64,000 nt of DNA from Cynocephalus volans (taxonomy: Eukaryota > Chordata > Mammalia > Dermoptera > Cynocephalidae): NCBI RefSeq assembly GCF_027409185.1, contig NC_084460.1:60524501-60588500 (forward strand). Reading direction: 5' to 3'. Positions 1 to 9,260 of this stretch are shown piece after piece. The position numbers and the translations under genes are program-made. Under the pieces are notes generated by a model. The model made no database searches and was not told the DNA's origin. It saw only the letters and a list, made by a program, of their open reading frames with translations. Each line of letters opens with the position of its first letter. Within the stretch, counting starts at the first letter, position 1.

Positions 1-394
1 GCTGGAGCTTGGGGTAAAGAGAAACGAGGCCCTGCTATGGGCCAGGCCAAGGAGCTGGTGGGCATTCCTCAGACCTAGAGCCACAGGCCCAGGGGTCCCT
101 CTCACCACACTCTTTCTAGACTGCAGGTCAAGTGGAAGTTCAGCTGAGGATCTCCAGGGCTCACAGCCTTTCCCAGAGGCAGCTTGGAGCCCAGGACCCT
201 CTATTCTCCCCACCTCTAAACCTGGGGCATCTGATTTAAACAAATGTCAGCCTCAGGGGGGTCAGCAAAGGTGGAGAGTGAGACCAGGTAGGGGTGTGCA
301 GATGGGCGGCAGACCTACCCACGTGGTCTGGGGGACAGTGGAGGGCTCCTTGGTCTCTGGCCGGCAGGGCTACTGCTGTGGCCTGTGGGGCACC
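1..394 (+). other. Presumed PROC intron 1 DNA
   Basis: No exon, promoter motif or clear repeat is recognised. In human the untranslated exon 1 lies about 1.3 kb before the ATG, so here it would fall at or just left of the window edge. Confidence 0.4.
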
Positions 395-592
395 CAGTGG
401 TTTGGGGCAGGGGTTAAGTTTCCGTACTGGGAGCCACACAGGCCTGGGCTTGCATCCCAGCTCTGCTACCTCCTGTTTTGGATTTTTAATAAACTACTTA
501 ACTCCCCCAAGCCTCAGTTTCCCCCTCTATAGGATGGGACTGACAACATTAATACCTACTTCTTAGGTGGTTGTCAAAATCAGTAAAGTTAA
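395..592 (+). repeat. MIR element
   Basis: Contains the MIR core order: 'CTGGGCTTGCATCCCAGCTC', then 'CCTCAGTTTCC' and a GGATGGGACT-AATACCTAC segment. It is an old and diverged copy in PROC intron 1, immediately followed by a MIR in the other orientation. Confidence 0.75.
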
Positions 593-776
593 TCTTTACT
601 GAGCATTTGCTATGTGCAAATCCTGTTTTACGAGCTTTATGTAGATCAACTCATTTAATTCTCACAACTCTTTAAGGCAGAAAGTTATTCTATCCATTTT
701 ACAAATGAGGAAACTGAGGCATGGAGCAGTTAAGCATCTCCCCCAACACTGCCATCCAGTAAGTGCTGGAGCTGGG
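593..776 (-). repeat. MIR element, reverse
   Basis: Shows the reverse-complement MIR pattern: 'ACTGAGCATTTGCTATGTGC', 'AACTCATTTAATTCTCACAA', 'AAATGAGGAAACTGAGGC' and 'AGTGCTGGAGCTGGGATTTG'. It forms a head-to-head pair with the preceding MIR. Confidence 0.8.
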
Positions 777-1237
777 ATTTGCTCCGGATGGTCCGTCTTC
801 CTGGCCTGCTCTCTGAATCGTGGTCACATTGCTTGAAAGGCACCATAAGTGTGCAATCAATGCTAGCTGTTATTCTTAGCCCAGATATCAGACCAGCAAA
901 GGCACAGGCACCCCCCTTCCCCCACCCCAACCATCACCGAAGAGTGAAGTAAGGGAGGGCACAAACTTTCCAGCACACTCCACAGCATTTCTGAGCCGAG
1001 TCCCCTTTGATCATCACAAGGACCCTGTGCCCTCTCCACTTTCTCGAGCAGGTGGTACAATCTTAGCCTATAAAGAGGAGACAGGTGGCTGTGTGTCTAG
1101 TGAACAAGGACCCCAGCCCCAGCTTCTGCCCTGACAATCAGCACACAGGGACGGCCCTTTCATTAAGCTTCCACCTGGGGGGCAGCAGGCTGAGCAGGGG
1201 TGAGGGGGGCTGCCAGGAGCTCAGAAGTCCTCCTCAG
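777..1237 (+). other. Rest of PROC intron 1
   Basis: Low-copy looking sequence, with possible MIR-derived traces near 980-1080. No other signal is seen apart from the acceptor before 1238. Confidence 0.4.
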
Positions 1238-1328
1238 ACAGGTGTCAGCAACTTCAGAATGTGGCAGCTCGCAAGCCTCTTGCTGTTCACGGCCACCTGG
1301 GGAATTTCCAGCACTCCAGCTCCTCCTG
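1238..1328 (+). CDS. PROC: PROC first coding exon: 5' UTR end and signal peptide
   Basis: The coding part is 1259-1328 and encodes residues 1-23 plus the first base of codon 24. It starts [10 protein letters not shown], a typical signal peptide, and ends at the donor G/GTAAGG. The upstream AG acceptor is either at 1236-1237 (21 bases of leader) or 1240-1241 (17 bases); I cannot tell which is used. An in-frame ORF runs upstream to 1085, but its extra residues are unlike protein C, so the ATG at 1259 is taken as the start. Confidence 0.93.
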
Positions 1329-4300
1329 GTAAGGCCATCCCCACTCCCACCCAGGACCCTTGAGGCCTCCACAAGGAACAAAACACAGGGGCTGCAAGGG
1401 CAGACGTAGGTGATGACAGGGAGCCCTGTGTGCTTACGTCCCAAAGCTCCTTCCTCGGCTCTGGGGGGTTGTTCGTGGAGTCTTCTGGGCTTTCCCACTC
1501 TACCTACTCGCTTCCTCAACTGTGAAGGCCCCAGGCCCAGGGCCACCACCCACACCGTCCCCGTATCTTCTCCCCGTAAGATGCACATCTGCCGCTTCTG
1601 TGCCCTTTCCCAGCCCCAGCTCCACACGCAGTCCACTGAGTTCATCCGTCCACTCTCAGCTCAGGATCCTCCAGGATGCCTTTCTTCAAACCCCTCTTGC
1701 TCACTCCCCCAACCTGATCCCTGCATCTCAGCTGTCTGCCTGTACCCAAGACAGACAACTCTCAGAGCCCAGGAGACACTTGGTGACACTCACTGGGTGA
1801 CAAGTCTGTCTGTCCTCCAGGGGAGGAGCTTGATGGGGGGTGGGGAGGGATGATCAAGTGACGGGTCAGGATGGGGTTGCACAAGGCATACTGGAACAAC
1901 AGTGAGATGATTTAACTTTGCAGTCTTAACAAAAGCAGCAGTAGCATCTGGCATTTGTCACTGTGCTTATTTCTGTGCCAGGCATTGTATTAAGTGTTTT
2001 ACACAATTATTTTATTCCCATTATTTGGATGAGTAAACTGAGGTTTAGAGATGTAAAGATGCTAGCTCAAGGTCCCACAGAGGTAGGGTTGGGGATGAAG
2101 GGGAGGTATGTCTGTCTCAGAGCACATGCTCTGAATGGTCAAGGCTCCTGTCCTCCATCGGTCACCTGCTTCATGTGGAGGAGAGCAGAGGAGCAGGCAG
2201 AGTACCGCCATGTGGAATTAGTAAGTCTGGAGGGGCACGAGGCAAGACCTTCCCGGGCTCTCCCCAGCTCTGCTTCCTTAGACCCCTGATGGCTCCCAGC
2301 CTCACTCAGTCCCCTCCACCAAAGTGAGTTCCTTCTTCCCCCAAAACCAGACTCGGTGTTCTCCAGCAGCGAGCGCGCCCACCAGGTGCTGCGGCTCCGC
2401 AAACGCGCCAACAGCTTCTTGGAGGAGCTCCGGCCAGGCAACCTGGAGCGGGAGTGCAGAGAGGAGAGGTGTGAATTCGAGGAGGCCCAGGAGATTTTCC
2501 AAAATGTGGACGAGACAGTAAGGCGTCTGGCAGGGTCCAGAGGATGAGGCTCAGGGGTGGGCGGTGACCAGCTGGGGCCTGGAAGAGCAGTGGGGACCCA
2601 CCACTGAGGCCCTCTTGGAAGGCCAGGGTGGCGGCTCCAGTTCCTCCCCGCTTGTCAGGGGTGGCTGAGTAGAAGGAATGGCACGCTGTGGTGTTGGTCA
2701 GGCCAACATGACTGCAAGAAACAGAACTCTGCACTGAGCTTCGGGGAAAAGAAAGTGCGGGCAGCCCTGGGCTAGGGTCCCACCCAACCCCACCATAGGT
2801 TCCGACCACCCTCCAGCCTCCACTGGCTACCACTGCCTCCCCTGTCTCTCACAAAGATGTGACCAAAAGGCCACTGCCCCTGCTTCTGCCCATGCACCTG
2901 TTGATCAGGGAATGTGTGACCAAGACTCCCTGATGTCTGTCCACGTGTATTTGCTCCCTCTGTGCCTCTGTTCACATTCTCAAGGGAGAAAATCTGATTG
3001 CTCAGGGGATCCGAAGAAAGGGTCTGGGTCCTCTCTGGCCTGAGGAACAGAGTCCTCCAGAGCATCCAGGGCCCAGTGGACGTGGCACTGAGGGTGGCAG
3101 GATGGGCTTGGGGCCACCTTCCAAGCTGTCTATAGGAATGCCTTTACCCATGGAGGCTTTCAAGGCAAAAGGGGGAGCTCTGGTCTGCTCCCTCTCCTGC
3201 CCTCAGCTTCCACTTTCTGAATAGATCCCCATCTGCTCTCCATCCCCACTGCCTCTTTTCCCAAATGGCCTCCTCAGCAGATGCCACAATGAGTTTCTGC
3301 AGGCACAAACCTGAGCACATCACCTCCCTGCCATGGCTCCCCTCCTCACCCAAGCTCTCTCAGCCCCAGCCTGGCAGAGCCACTGCTGCTGGTCCTGCTT
3401 GATGGTGCAGGCATGGAGCTGTGCCATCTGGCAGTGGACCTAGTGTGTGGTGGTCCCAAACCACCAGCAGCAGCAGCACCTGGGACCTGGTTAGGAACAC
3501 AGACTCCGTGGCCCCAGACTTTCTGAACGAGCAAGCTGCGTCTCACCCACTCTGAGAGCACTGGCTTAGGGAAAGACTGGATGCGTGAGAGGCCCTCAAA
3601 AGCCCAGGGACAGAGGAGGTGATGGGCGCTGGAAGGAGGCAGAGCTGTCTGGTGGGGGATTTGGTCCCCTTCCATTGCAGAGGCTGCTTCGGGAGCAGGA
3701 TTCCAGCTGCATGGGGAGGGGTGGAATTCATGGCATGTGGGGTGGGACAGTGGAGGTGGGGGGCAAGCAGCACTAGCTCCTAGTGGCTAGCCACGAGCAG
3801 GATTGACCTGTTTGTCCGGAAACCCTCCCCTCACCTGCCCGCTCACTGGTGCCCTGCCCCACCTGGGCCACACCCGGTGGGCTCCCCCAACACACGCGGG
3901 TCCACGGCCTCTGACACTGCCCTCTCTCCACAGCTGGGCTTCTGGGCCAAGTACTTCGGTGAGTGTGTTCTACACCCCTGGCTGGGCTGCCCGTGCCGCT
4001 CCCTTAGGGTCTCTGGTTTGGGGGGGTGAGGGAGGAGGCAGGCGGCACTCTTGAACCCCGACTTCGCCTCGCCTGGTGTTGCAGACGGTGACCAGTGCGA
4101 GGCCCCGCCCTTGGAGCACCCGTGCACCAGCCCGTGCTGCGGCTACGGCACGTGCACGGACGGCATCGGCGGCTTCAGCTGCGCCTGCGACCGCGGCTGG
4201 GAGGGCCGCTTCTGCCAGAGCGGTGAGCGGGGCGGCGGGGCTGGGGCAGCCGGGGCCGGGGGGGCGGCGGGGCCGCGCACTTCGCGCCACCGCCCGCTGT

Positions 4301-7300
4301 CGGCGCTGTCTTCCTGTCGCCAGAGGTGCGCTTCTTCAACTGCTCGGTGGACAACGGCGGCTGCGCGCACTACTGCCTGGAGGAGGGCGGCGGGCGCCTG
4401 TGCAGCTGCGCACCCGGCTACAAGCTGGGGGACGACCACGTGCAGTGCCAGCCCGAGGGTGAGCGGCCCCAGCCGGGCCCCAGGCTCCGGAATCCCTGCA
4501 GACGCCCGGGCGGGGAGGGCGTGGGGGGCACTGGGAGGCTCCCAGACGTGAGCGATGACCAGGGTTGAATCTTAGGGTAACTGGCCAGTGTTGGTGCCGT
4601 CAGCCCGGCAGAGGGACAGTGCCCTCGATCCAGTTTCTGCTTTCTCTCGTCTTTGCTTGCCTGGCTTCCTCCAGGTGTTCCTGCACCCTTGGGGACACTT
4701 CCTGGAGCTTGAGTCCATCGGTAGGTCAGCTCCCAAGTGTGAGCGGACCTGGGGGCTAGCCTCCAGCGTCCTCTTCCATCTATCTGGGATAGTTCATTCC
4801 CTTATGACACATTGTCTGCCACGCGTCCCATCTCTTTACCCCTTGCTTCTCTGAGGAGAGAACAGAACCCTGATACTGCCTTCTTTTATATTTTCCTTCT
4901 TATGTATTTTTATTTTTACTTAAATTTATATACGCATAAAGTTTTAAAAGTCAGTTTTACGACTCATGTAATGAACCTCAGCATGTTGTTCCTTGGTGGG
5001 GTCTCTTTTCATTCTTTGTCACTCCTGGTGAGCCCTTTCAATGTGGGAATTCCTGTCTTCTGCGTCTAGGGACATTTTTTACTTATTTCTCTGACAATCT
5101 CCCCTCTGCTTTCTCTGTTCCCTCTTTCTGGACCTCTTGTTATTTAGATCTCTTTCCTCTAGTTTTATCGTCTCTTCTATTTATGACTTTGTGTTCTTCT
5201 TTTAGGGAACTTACCACATTCTCAATGCTTCTACTAAAAATTTTTTTTCCAACTTTGTACTTTGAAATAATTAGAGATTCACAAGAAGTTGCAAAGAAAT
5301 ACCTGGTGGATCTCCTGGCCTGTGTGCTTCCCTGGCGAGGCCATCAGAAGGCCCAGGTCATCAGCAGGTTCAGGCCATCAGCAGAACCACCACTGCCCAT
5401 GTCCTTAAGACTCTTCTTGTAGTCTGGTTTCTGAGAGGAATTCTCCAAGCTCGTGCTGGAGGATGCTCAGGCCTGGCTTCCAGCTCCTTAGAGCAGGGTG
5501 GGGAAGGGGAGCTAGTGTCTGTGCAGTGTGAGGACATTTGTGTGACTCCCCATGGTCAGCCAAGCACGCCACTCTTTCCTGTGGCTGTGCCCAGAGTCCC
5601 CAGGTCATGGGCTCTGGTTCACCCTCTGCAGGAAATGGTCTTCCGGATGGGGTAGGGGAAGGGAGTCAAGCCTCTGAGGAGGGCTCCAGCAGTTTCTCTT
5701 GTAAACTCCCAATATGCCTCCCATCTGCAGGCCCACCCGCACTGCCTCCCTCAGAAGCACCGAGGCTTCCTGAGGTTCTGTGGAACAATCCATCAGCTTC
5801 TGGCACTGCCATTACTGGCTGAGGTTTTTGCTTTCTTGGTCTGCCAAGTCAGTCACCACGTCCATCTGCTGAGCACCTTCTGGAATTTTGTTGCTGTTGT
5901 CTCCTCTCCATTCTCTCGTCATGGGGCAGTTCCCTGGCTGACAGCTTCCCATTGCTCCATTGCCAGTCTAGATCTCTTAAGCTGGCAGTCAGGGCCCATT
6001 ATGAGCAGACCCTGCAGACCTTCCAGCCCTCAGTTCTCCATGGTATGCTCTCTGCTCTTGGCAGGGAGGCCTCACAACCGTGCTCAGGGCTACTTTGGGG
6101 CTCTCCAATAATGCCCCCCTCTTTCTCCCCATAATTTCTTACCTCTGCTAGGATCGTGGCAGCATCCCAGCATGAGACCTTACTTACATGCCTCAGAGAT
6201 TACCCGGGACAACCCTGGGGTGTAATGAGCTTTTCAGAAGTTTAACAACCCACGCAAGGACACACAGCCCGGCAGTGATGTTGAATGGTCTGCCCCTTGC
6301 CATTAGGTGGCACTGTCTGTTGACCGACTGACTGAAGGGATTTGTAGCTAAAGTTAATTGAGTGTTCTAAGCATCATTTATCCCTCGAGCCCTACAATGG
6401 CGCAGACTAGTCTACAGGCAGGAGGAGGACAGAGATGGGAGGGCAGTCTCAGGAGTGCTGCCTGGCAGGCCCCTTACTGCCTCCCTCTACCTTCAGTGAG
6501 GTTCCCTTGTGGGAGGCTGGGGATGCGAATGGAGATGAAGCGCAGTCACTTGAAACACAACACAGACCAAGTGAACCAGATGGACCCACGGATCGTCGAT
6601 GGGAAGTTGACCAGACAGGGAGATAGCCCCTGGCAGGTACGAGGAGAGGCAGGGCCACCTCTCATTTGCTGGGTCAGGGGCCAGTGAGCCCCTACTGGGA
6701 GTTCCTGCTCAGGATGCAGAAGCCTAGAGGGAATTGCTGATGTTGCTTGAGGGGCAGCTGGGAGGAGTGATAAGGGTGAGGAGGGGGTACAGGGAAAGAT
6801 GGAGGTGACCTGATGGGAGGACTAGGAGGGAGAGTGATCCCTGAGTACCTCTACAGTCTCAGCATGGGAACTAACTCTTATTTGGTTCTCCTCTCTGTCA
6901 GACACTGGAGGTGGGGAGGTACAGAAATCAACAAGTTGGGGTACTGGCCTTGGGGAGCTCACGGACTCTGGGAGGGTCAGGATCCTAAACACCAGGCAAC
7001 CCAATGGGACCAGGGCCAGGATGGCCACCAGGACAAGGGCTGAGGGAAGCCTCAGGGGGACACTGAAAGCAGCCTGGGGGCCATAAAGGCTTTCCAGAGG
7101 ATATGAGGCCTGACCCAAGACCCCAAGGATGAGAAGAGCTCTCTCAGTGACGTGGGGTGTGGCTGAGGATGACTACAGGAACATCATGGGCAAAGTCAGG
7201 GAGACACCCTGGGACAAGCCAACACCATAAAATGTGCAGAAATACAAAATGCCAGGAAAGGTCTGTAAGCCTATACCCATGTGACCAAGGAACCCAGGAA

Positions 7301-8913
7301 AGCACTTAAGTACCATGCCAGGGGCCGTGTGAACCCAGGGGCCCTGGACTGCGTTGTCAGAAGGCAGCCCCGTGATGTCACTCCCTCATCCCCATTCCAG
7401 GTGGTCCTGCTGGACTCGAAGAAGAAGCTGGCCTGTGGAGCGGTGCTCATCCACACATCCTGGGTGCTGACGGCGGCCCACTGCATGGAGGACTCCAAGA
7501 AGCTCATCGTCAGGCTTGGTGTGGGCTGGAGCCAGGCAGGAGGAGGGGGCTGTCAGAGGCCTGGGGAGTGGGTGGGGCCAGGCAGGCTGTCCAGATTTGG
7601 GAAACCCTGTTCCCCAGGGTGCTTGAGCTCCACAGGTGTCTGGAGGGAAGAGGCCTATGTGTCCCCACTGCCCACTGGGTGACACCTGTTATTCTGCAGG
7701 TAGGGGATTCTCTGGTGCCCTCTACAAATCTGGGCACAGGTACTTGCACACATGTGTTTTTAAGTGAGGGGGTCACACACATCCTTGCCTCTTTACTCAC
7801 GCATATGGAGCAGGCTGTGTGCCTCAGCATCCCTGGGTGCAGAGAGCTGCAAGGCCTGACCTCAGGGCTATGCTTCACACAGACTCACAGGGATAGAGCT
7901 GTGCAGCAGGGGCCCTGGCATCTGCCAAAGCATCGAGATGCTTCTCTCATAGTCTGGGGGTCCCCAAGCCTAGACCCCCTCTATGACAGTTTCTGAAGGG
8001 GGCTGTCAATCGACTTTATGCAAAAAAGAAGGAAAAGTGTATTGAGAATGACCAAATTCACACTCCCTGCAATTACCTTCAGCACTTATGACCCCCGTGG
8101 GCCACTCCTACTGGCAGGAAAAGTCACCTTTGATAGAGATCCAAGCATAGACAGGCGGCTCCACAACAGTGCCTGGGACACACAGGTGAACATTGTCCAG
8201 CTGTGGACCCACTTCAGGGCCTCTGTCCAGGCCTGCAGGAGCATAGAAGTCATGTGGGCCTCAGGAAAGTGCCCGGGGCAGAGGCTGCCCTGGCTCACTC
8301 TGACGGTGCACTCTGTCCTGCAGGGGAGTATGACCTGCGGCGCATGGATAATTTGGAGATGGAGGTGGAGATCAAGGAGGTCCTCATCCACCCCAACTAC
8401 AGCAAAAGTACCACTGACAATGACATTGCGCTGCTTCAGCTGGCCCAGCCCGCCACACTCTCAGACACCATCGTGCCCGTCTGCCTCCCGGACAGTGGCC
8501 TTGCAGAGCGCGAGCTCACTCAGGCTGGACAGGAAATGTTGGTGACGGGCTGGGGCTATCACAGCAGCCGAGAGAAAGACACCAAGAGAAACCGCACCTC
8601 CATCCTCAGGTTCATCAAGATTCCCTTGGTGCCACGCAATGAGTGCAGCAAGGTCATGAACAACATGATCTCTGAGAACATGCTGTGTGCGGGCATCCTT
8701 GGGGACCGGCGGGATGCCTGTGAGGGTGACAGTGGGGGGCCCATGGTCACTTTCTTCCATGACACCTGGTTCCTGGTGGGCTTGGTGAGCTGGGGTGAGG
8801 GCTGTGGGCTCCTTCACAACTACGGTGTTTACACCAAAGTCAGCCGCTACCTTGACTGGATCCACGGCCACATCAGAGATAAGGAAGCCTCGCTCAAGAG
8901 CCAGGCACCTTAG
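1259..8913 (+). CDS. PROC: Protein C (vitamin K-dependent anticoagulant protease zymogen), eight coding exons
   Basis: Plasma protease zymogen made by liver; thrombin bound to thrombomodulin activates it, and activated protein C with protein S cleaves factors Va and VIIIa. Exons 1259-1328, 2351-2517, 3934-3958, 4085-4222, 4324-4458, 6497-6636, 7401-7518 and 8324-8913 join at GT-AG sites into an open 460-residue precursor, one residue shorter than human. Seen in order: signal peptide (hydrophobic core LLLF), propeptide ending RLRKR at 38-42, Gla domain from Ala43 with Glu at 48, 49, 56, 58, 61, 62, 67, 68 and 71, EGF1 about 92-131, EGF2 about 140-175, activation site MDPR/IVDG at Arg210, and protease domain with His252, Asp298 and Ser401. 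N-glycosylation sites NCS139, NYS289, NRT354 and the atypical NEC370 match those of human. The ATG is the first in its exon and gives the expected signal peptide. No frameshift or stop is seen. The odd feature is Lys-His where human has the Lys-Arg of two-chain processing. Confidence 0.98.
1955..2085 (-). repeat. MIR fragment, reverse
   Basis: 'GTGCCAGGCATTGTATTAAG', 'TGAGTAAACTGAGGTTTAGA' and 'CTCAAGGTCCCACAGAGG' follow the reverse MIR order. It lies in the intron between the signal-peptide and Gla exons. Confidence 0.7.
2351..2517 (+). CDS. PROC: PROC exon: propeptide and Gla domain
   Basis: Encodes residues 24-79. The propeptide [19 protein letters not shown] directs gamma-carboxylation and ends in a dibasic cleavage site. 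Nine Gla-position glutamates and the Cys59-Cys64 loop are all present. Mature residues 10-12 are Pro-Gly-Asn. The acceptor is AACCAG/AC and the donor ACA/GTAAGG, in phase 0. Confidence 0.97.
2518..3169 (+). other. PROC intron after the Gla exon, left part
   Basis: Intron DNA with no recognised element. Reading frames across it are short and unlike any known protein. Confidence 0.4.
3170..3350 (+). repeat. L2 LINE fragment
   Basis: Carries L2-like CT-rich 3' sequence: 'CTCTCCATCCCCACTGCC', then a diverged 'CTGAGCACATCACCTCCCTG'. An ancient fragment. Confidence 0.5.
3425..3570. repeat. MER5-type DNA transposon fragment
   Basis: 'CAGCAGCAGCACCTGGGACC', 'TTAGGAACACAGACTC' and 'GAGAGCACTGGCTTA' fit the hAT-Charlie MER5A/MER58 pattern. 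It lies in a PROC intron. Confidence 0.5.
3934..3958 (+). CDS. PROC: PROC 25-base micro-exon: aromatic stack helix
   Basis: This 25-base exon encodes LGFWAKYF plus one base and has the same length as the human exon. It forms the hydrophobic helix between the Gla domain and EGF1. The acceptor is CTCCACAG and the donor G/GTGAGT. It is too short for ORF finding and was placed by phase and similarity. Confidence 0.95.
4085..4222 (+). CDS. PROC: PROC exon: EGF-like domain 1
   Basis: A 138-base exon, equal to the human length, encoding DGDQC to FCQS. It has the EGF cysteines and, at Asp113 (mature 71) in the [10 protein letters not shown] segment, the position that is beta-hydroxylated in protein C and binds calcium. 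The exon and its surroundings are GC- and CpG-rich. The donor is G/GTGAGC. Confidence 0.97.
4324..4458 (+). CDS. PROC: PROC exon: EGF-like domain 2
   Basis: A 135-base exon, equal to the human length. It encodes the second EGF module, with Asn139 of the NCS sequon at its start and the DNGGC and [10 protein letters not shown] motifs. It is separated from the EGF1 exon by only 101 bases, as in the compact human arrangement. The donor is G/GTGAGC. Confidence 0.97.
4459..6496 (+). other. PROC: Largest PROC intron (between EGF2 and activation exons)
   Basis: An intron of 2038 bases. The part at 4860-5330 is AT/T-rich and looks like an old LINE relic, including 'TTAGAGATTCACAAGAAG' of L1ME type. 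The part at 5330-6490 shows no recognised element. Confidence 0.6.
6497..6636 (+). CDS. PROC: PROC exon: linker, two-chain processing region, activation peptide
   Basis: A 140-base exon, 3 bases shorter than the human 143. It encodes the Cys183 that tethers the light chain, a basic stretch [13 protein letters not shown] and the thrombin site MDPR/IVDGK. Human has Lys-Arg where this sequence has Lys198-His199, and the activation segment ([11 protein letters not shown]) has only two acidic residues. The donor is CAG/GTACGA. Confidence 0.96.
6637..7400 (+). other. PROC: PROC intron before the His exon
   Basis: Bounded by GTACGA and ATTCCAG. No repeat is recognised with confidence. Confidence 0.6.
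7401..7518 (+). CDS. PROC: PROC exon: start of the protease domain with catalytic His
   Basis: A 118-base exon, equal to the human length. It encodes [15 protein letters not shown], including the basic 37-loop exosite (KKK), and LTAAHC with His252 of the triad. The acceptor is ATTCCAG. The donor is TTG/GTGTGG, a non-consensus +3/+5 context. Confidence 0.97.
7519..8323 (+). other. PROC: Last PROC intron
   Basis: Bounded by GTGTGG and CCTGCAG. No gene or clear repeat is seen inside. Confidence 0.6.
8324..8913 (+). CDS. PROC: PROC last coding exon: catalytic Asp and Ser
   Basis: A 590-base exon holding DNDIALL (Asp298), the autolysis loop [10 protein letters not shown] with a sequon, ACEGDSGGP (Ser401) and the closing protease helix [12 protein letters not shown]. 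It ends at TAG 8911-8913 after KSQAP. Confidence 0.98.
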
Positions 8914-9018
8914 CATCCCCCCTTGTCCTCTCTGGGCCCCAGAGGCCACTCCTGGATTGGGGCTGGGCTGTTGAATGGCAATATATGGGACATTAAAGGG
9001 GCATGCAACGAGCACACC
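8914..9018 (+). other. PROC: PROC 3' untranslated region
   Basis: A short 3' UTR of about 105 bases follows the stop. Its end is estimated from the ATTAAA at 8992-8997 and a GT-rich stretch at about 9023-9040. A SINE lies just beyond. Confidence 0.75.
8992..8997 (+). terminator. PROC: PROC polyadenylation signal ATTAAA
   Basis: ATTAAA lies 79 bases after the stop codon, followed by TGTTCTGTCTGTCC about 26 bases on. This is the common ATTAAA variant of the hexamer, and it is the only hexamer this close to the stop. Confidence 0.8.
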
Positions 9019-9081
9019 AGCCTGCTGTTCTGTCTGTCCTTCCATCTGTTTTCTGGGTGTTCTAGAAAGAAGTAACATTTA

Positions 9082-9242
9082 GGGCCGAGCCCGTGGCGCA
9101 CTCGGGAGAGTGCGGCGCTGGGAGCGCAGCGACGCTCCCACTGCAGGTTCGGATCCTATATAGGAATGGCCAGTGCACTCACTGGCTGAGTACCGGTCAC
9201 GAAAAAGACAAAAAAATAAAAAATAAATTTAAAAAAAAAAAA
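9082..9242 (+). repeat. GC-rich tRNA-derived SINE (CYN-like) with 18-bp target duplication
   Basis: Begins 'GGGCCGAGCCCGTGGCGCAC' and contains a B-box-like GGTTCGGATCC, a second half with CACTCACTGGCTGAG, and ends CCGGTCACGAAAAAGAC followed by an A-rich tail. AGAAAGAAGTAACATTTA is perfectly repeated at 9064-9081 and 9243-9260, so it is a recent L1-type insertion 60 bases past the PROC 3' end. Confidence 0.9.
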
Positions 9243-9260
9243 AGAAAGAAGTAACATTTA

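Noticed and set aside
1..300. PROC promoter and untranslated exon 1
   Set aside because: No exon 1 resemblance or donor site could be found with confidence. By the human distance it should lie at or beyond the window edge.
1163..1645. 160-codon - strand frame and overlapping + frames around the first PROC coding exon
   Set aside because: GC-rich intron and exon shadow. Only the frame starting at 1259 has a signal peptide and phase-matched splicing.
2306..2833. 175-codon - strand frame over the Gla exon
   Set aside because: Antisense of the Gla exon and neighbouring intron; no domain.
8461..9078. 205-codon open frame on the - strand across the last PROC exon
   Set aside because: It is the antisense shadow of conserved coding sequence and has no protein resemblance of its own.
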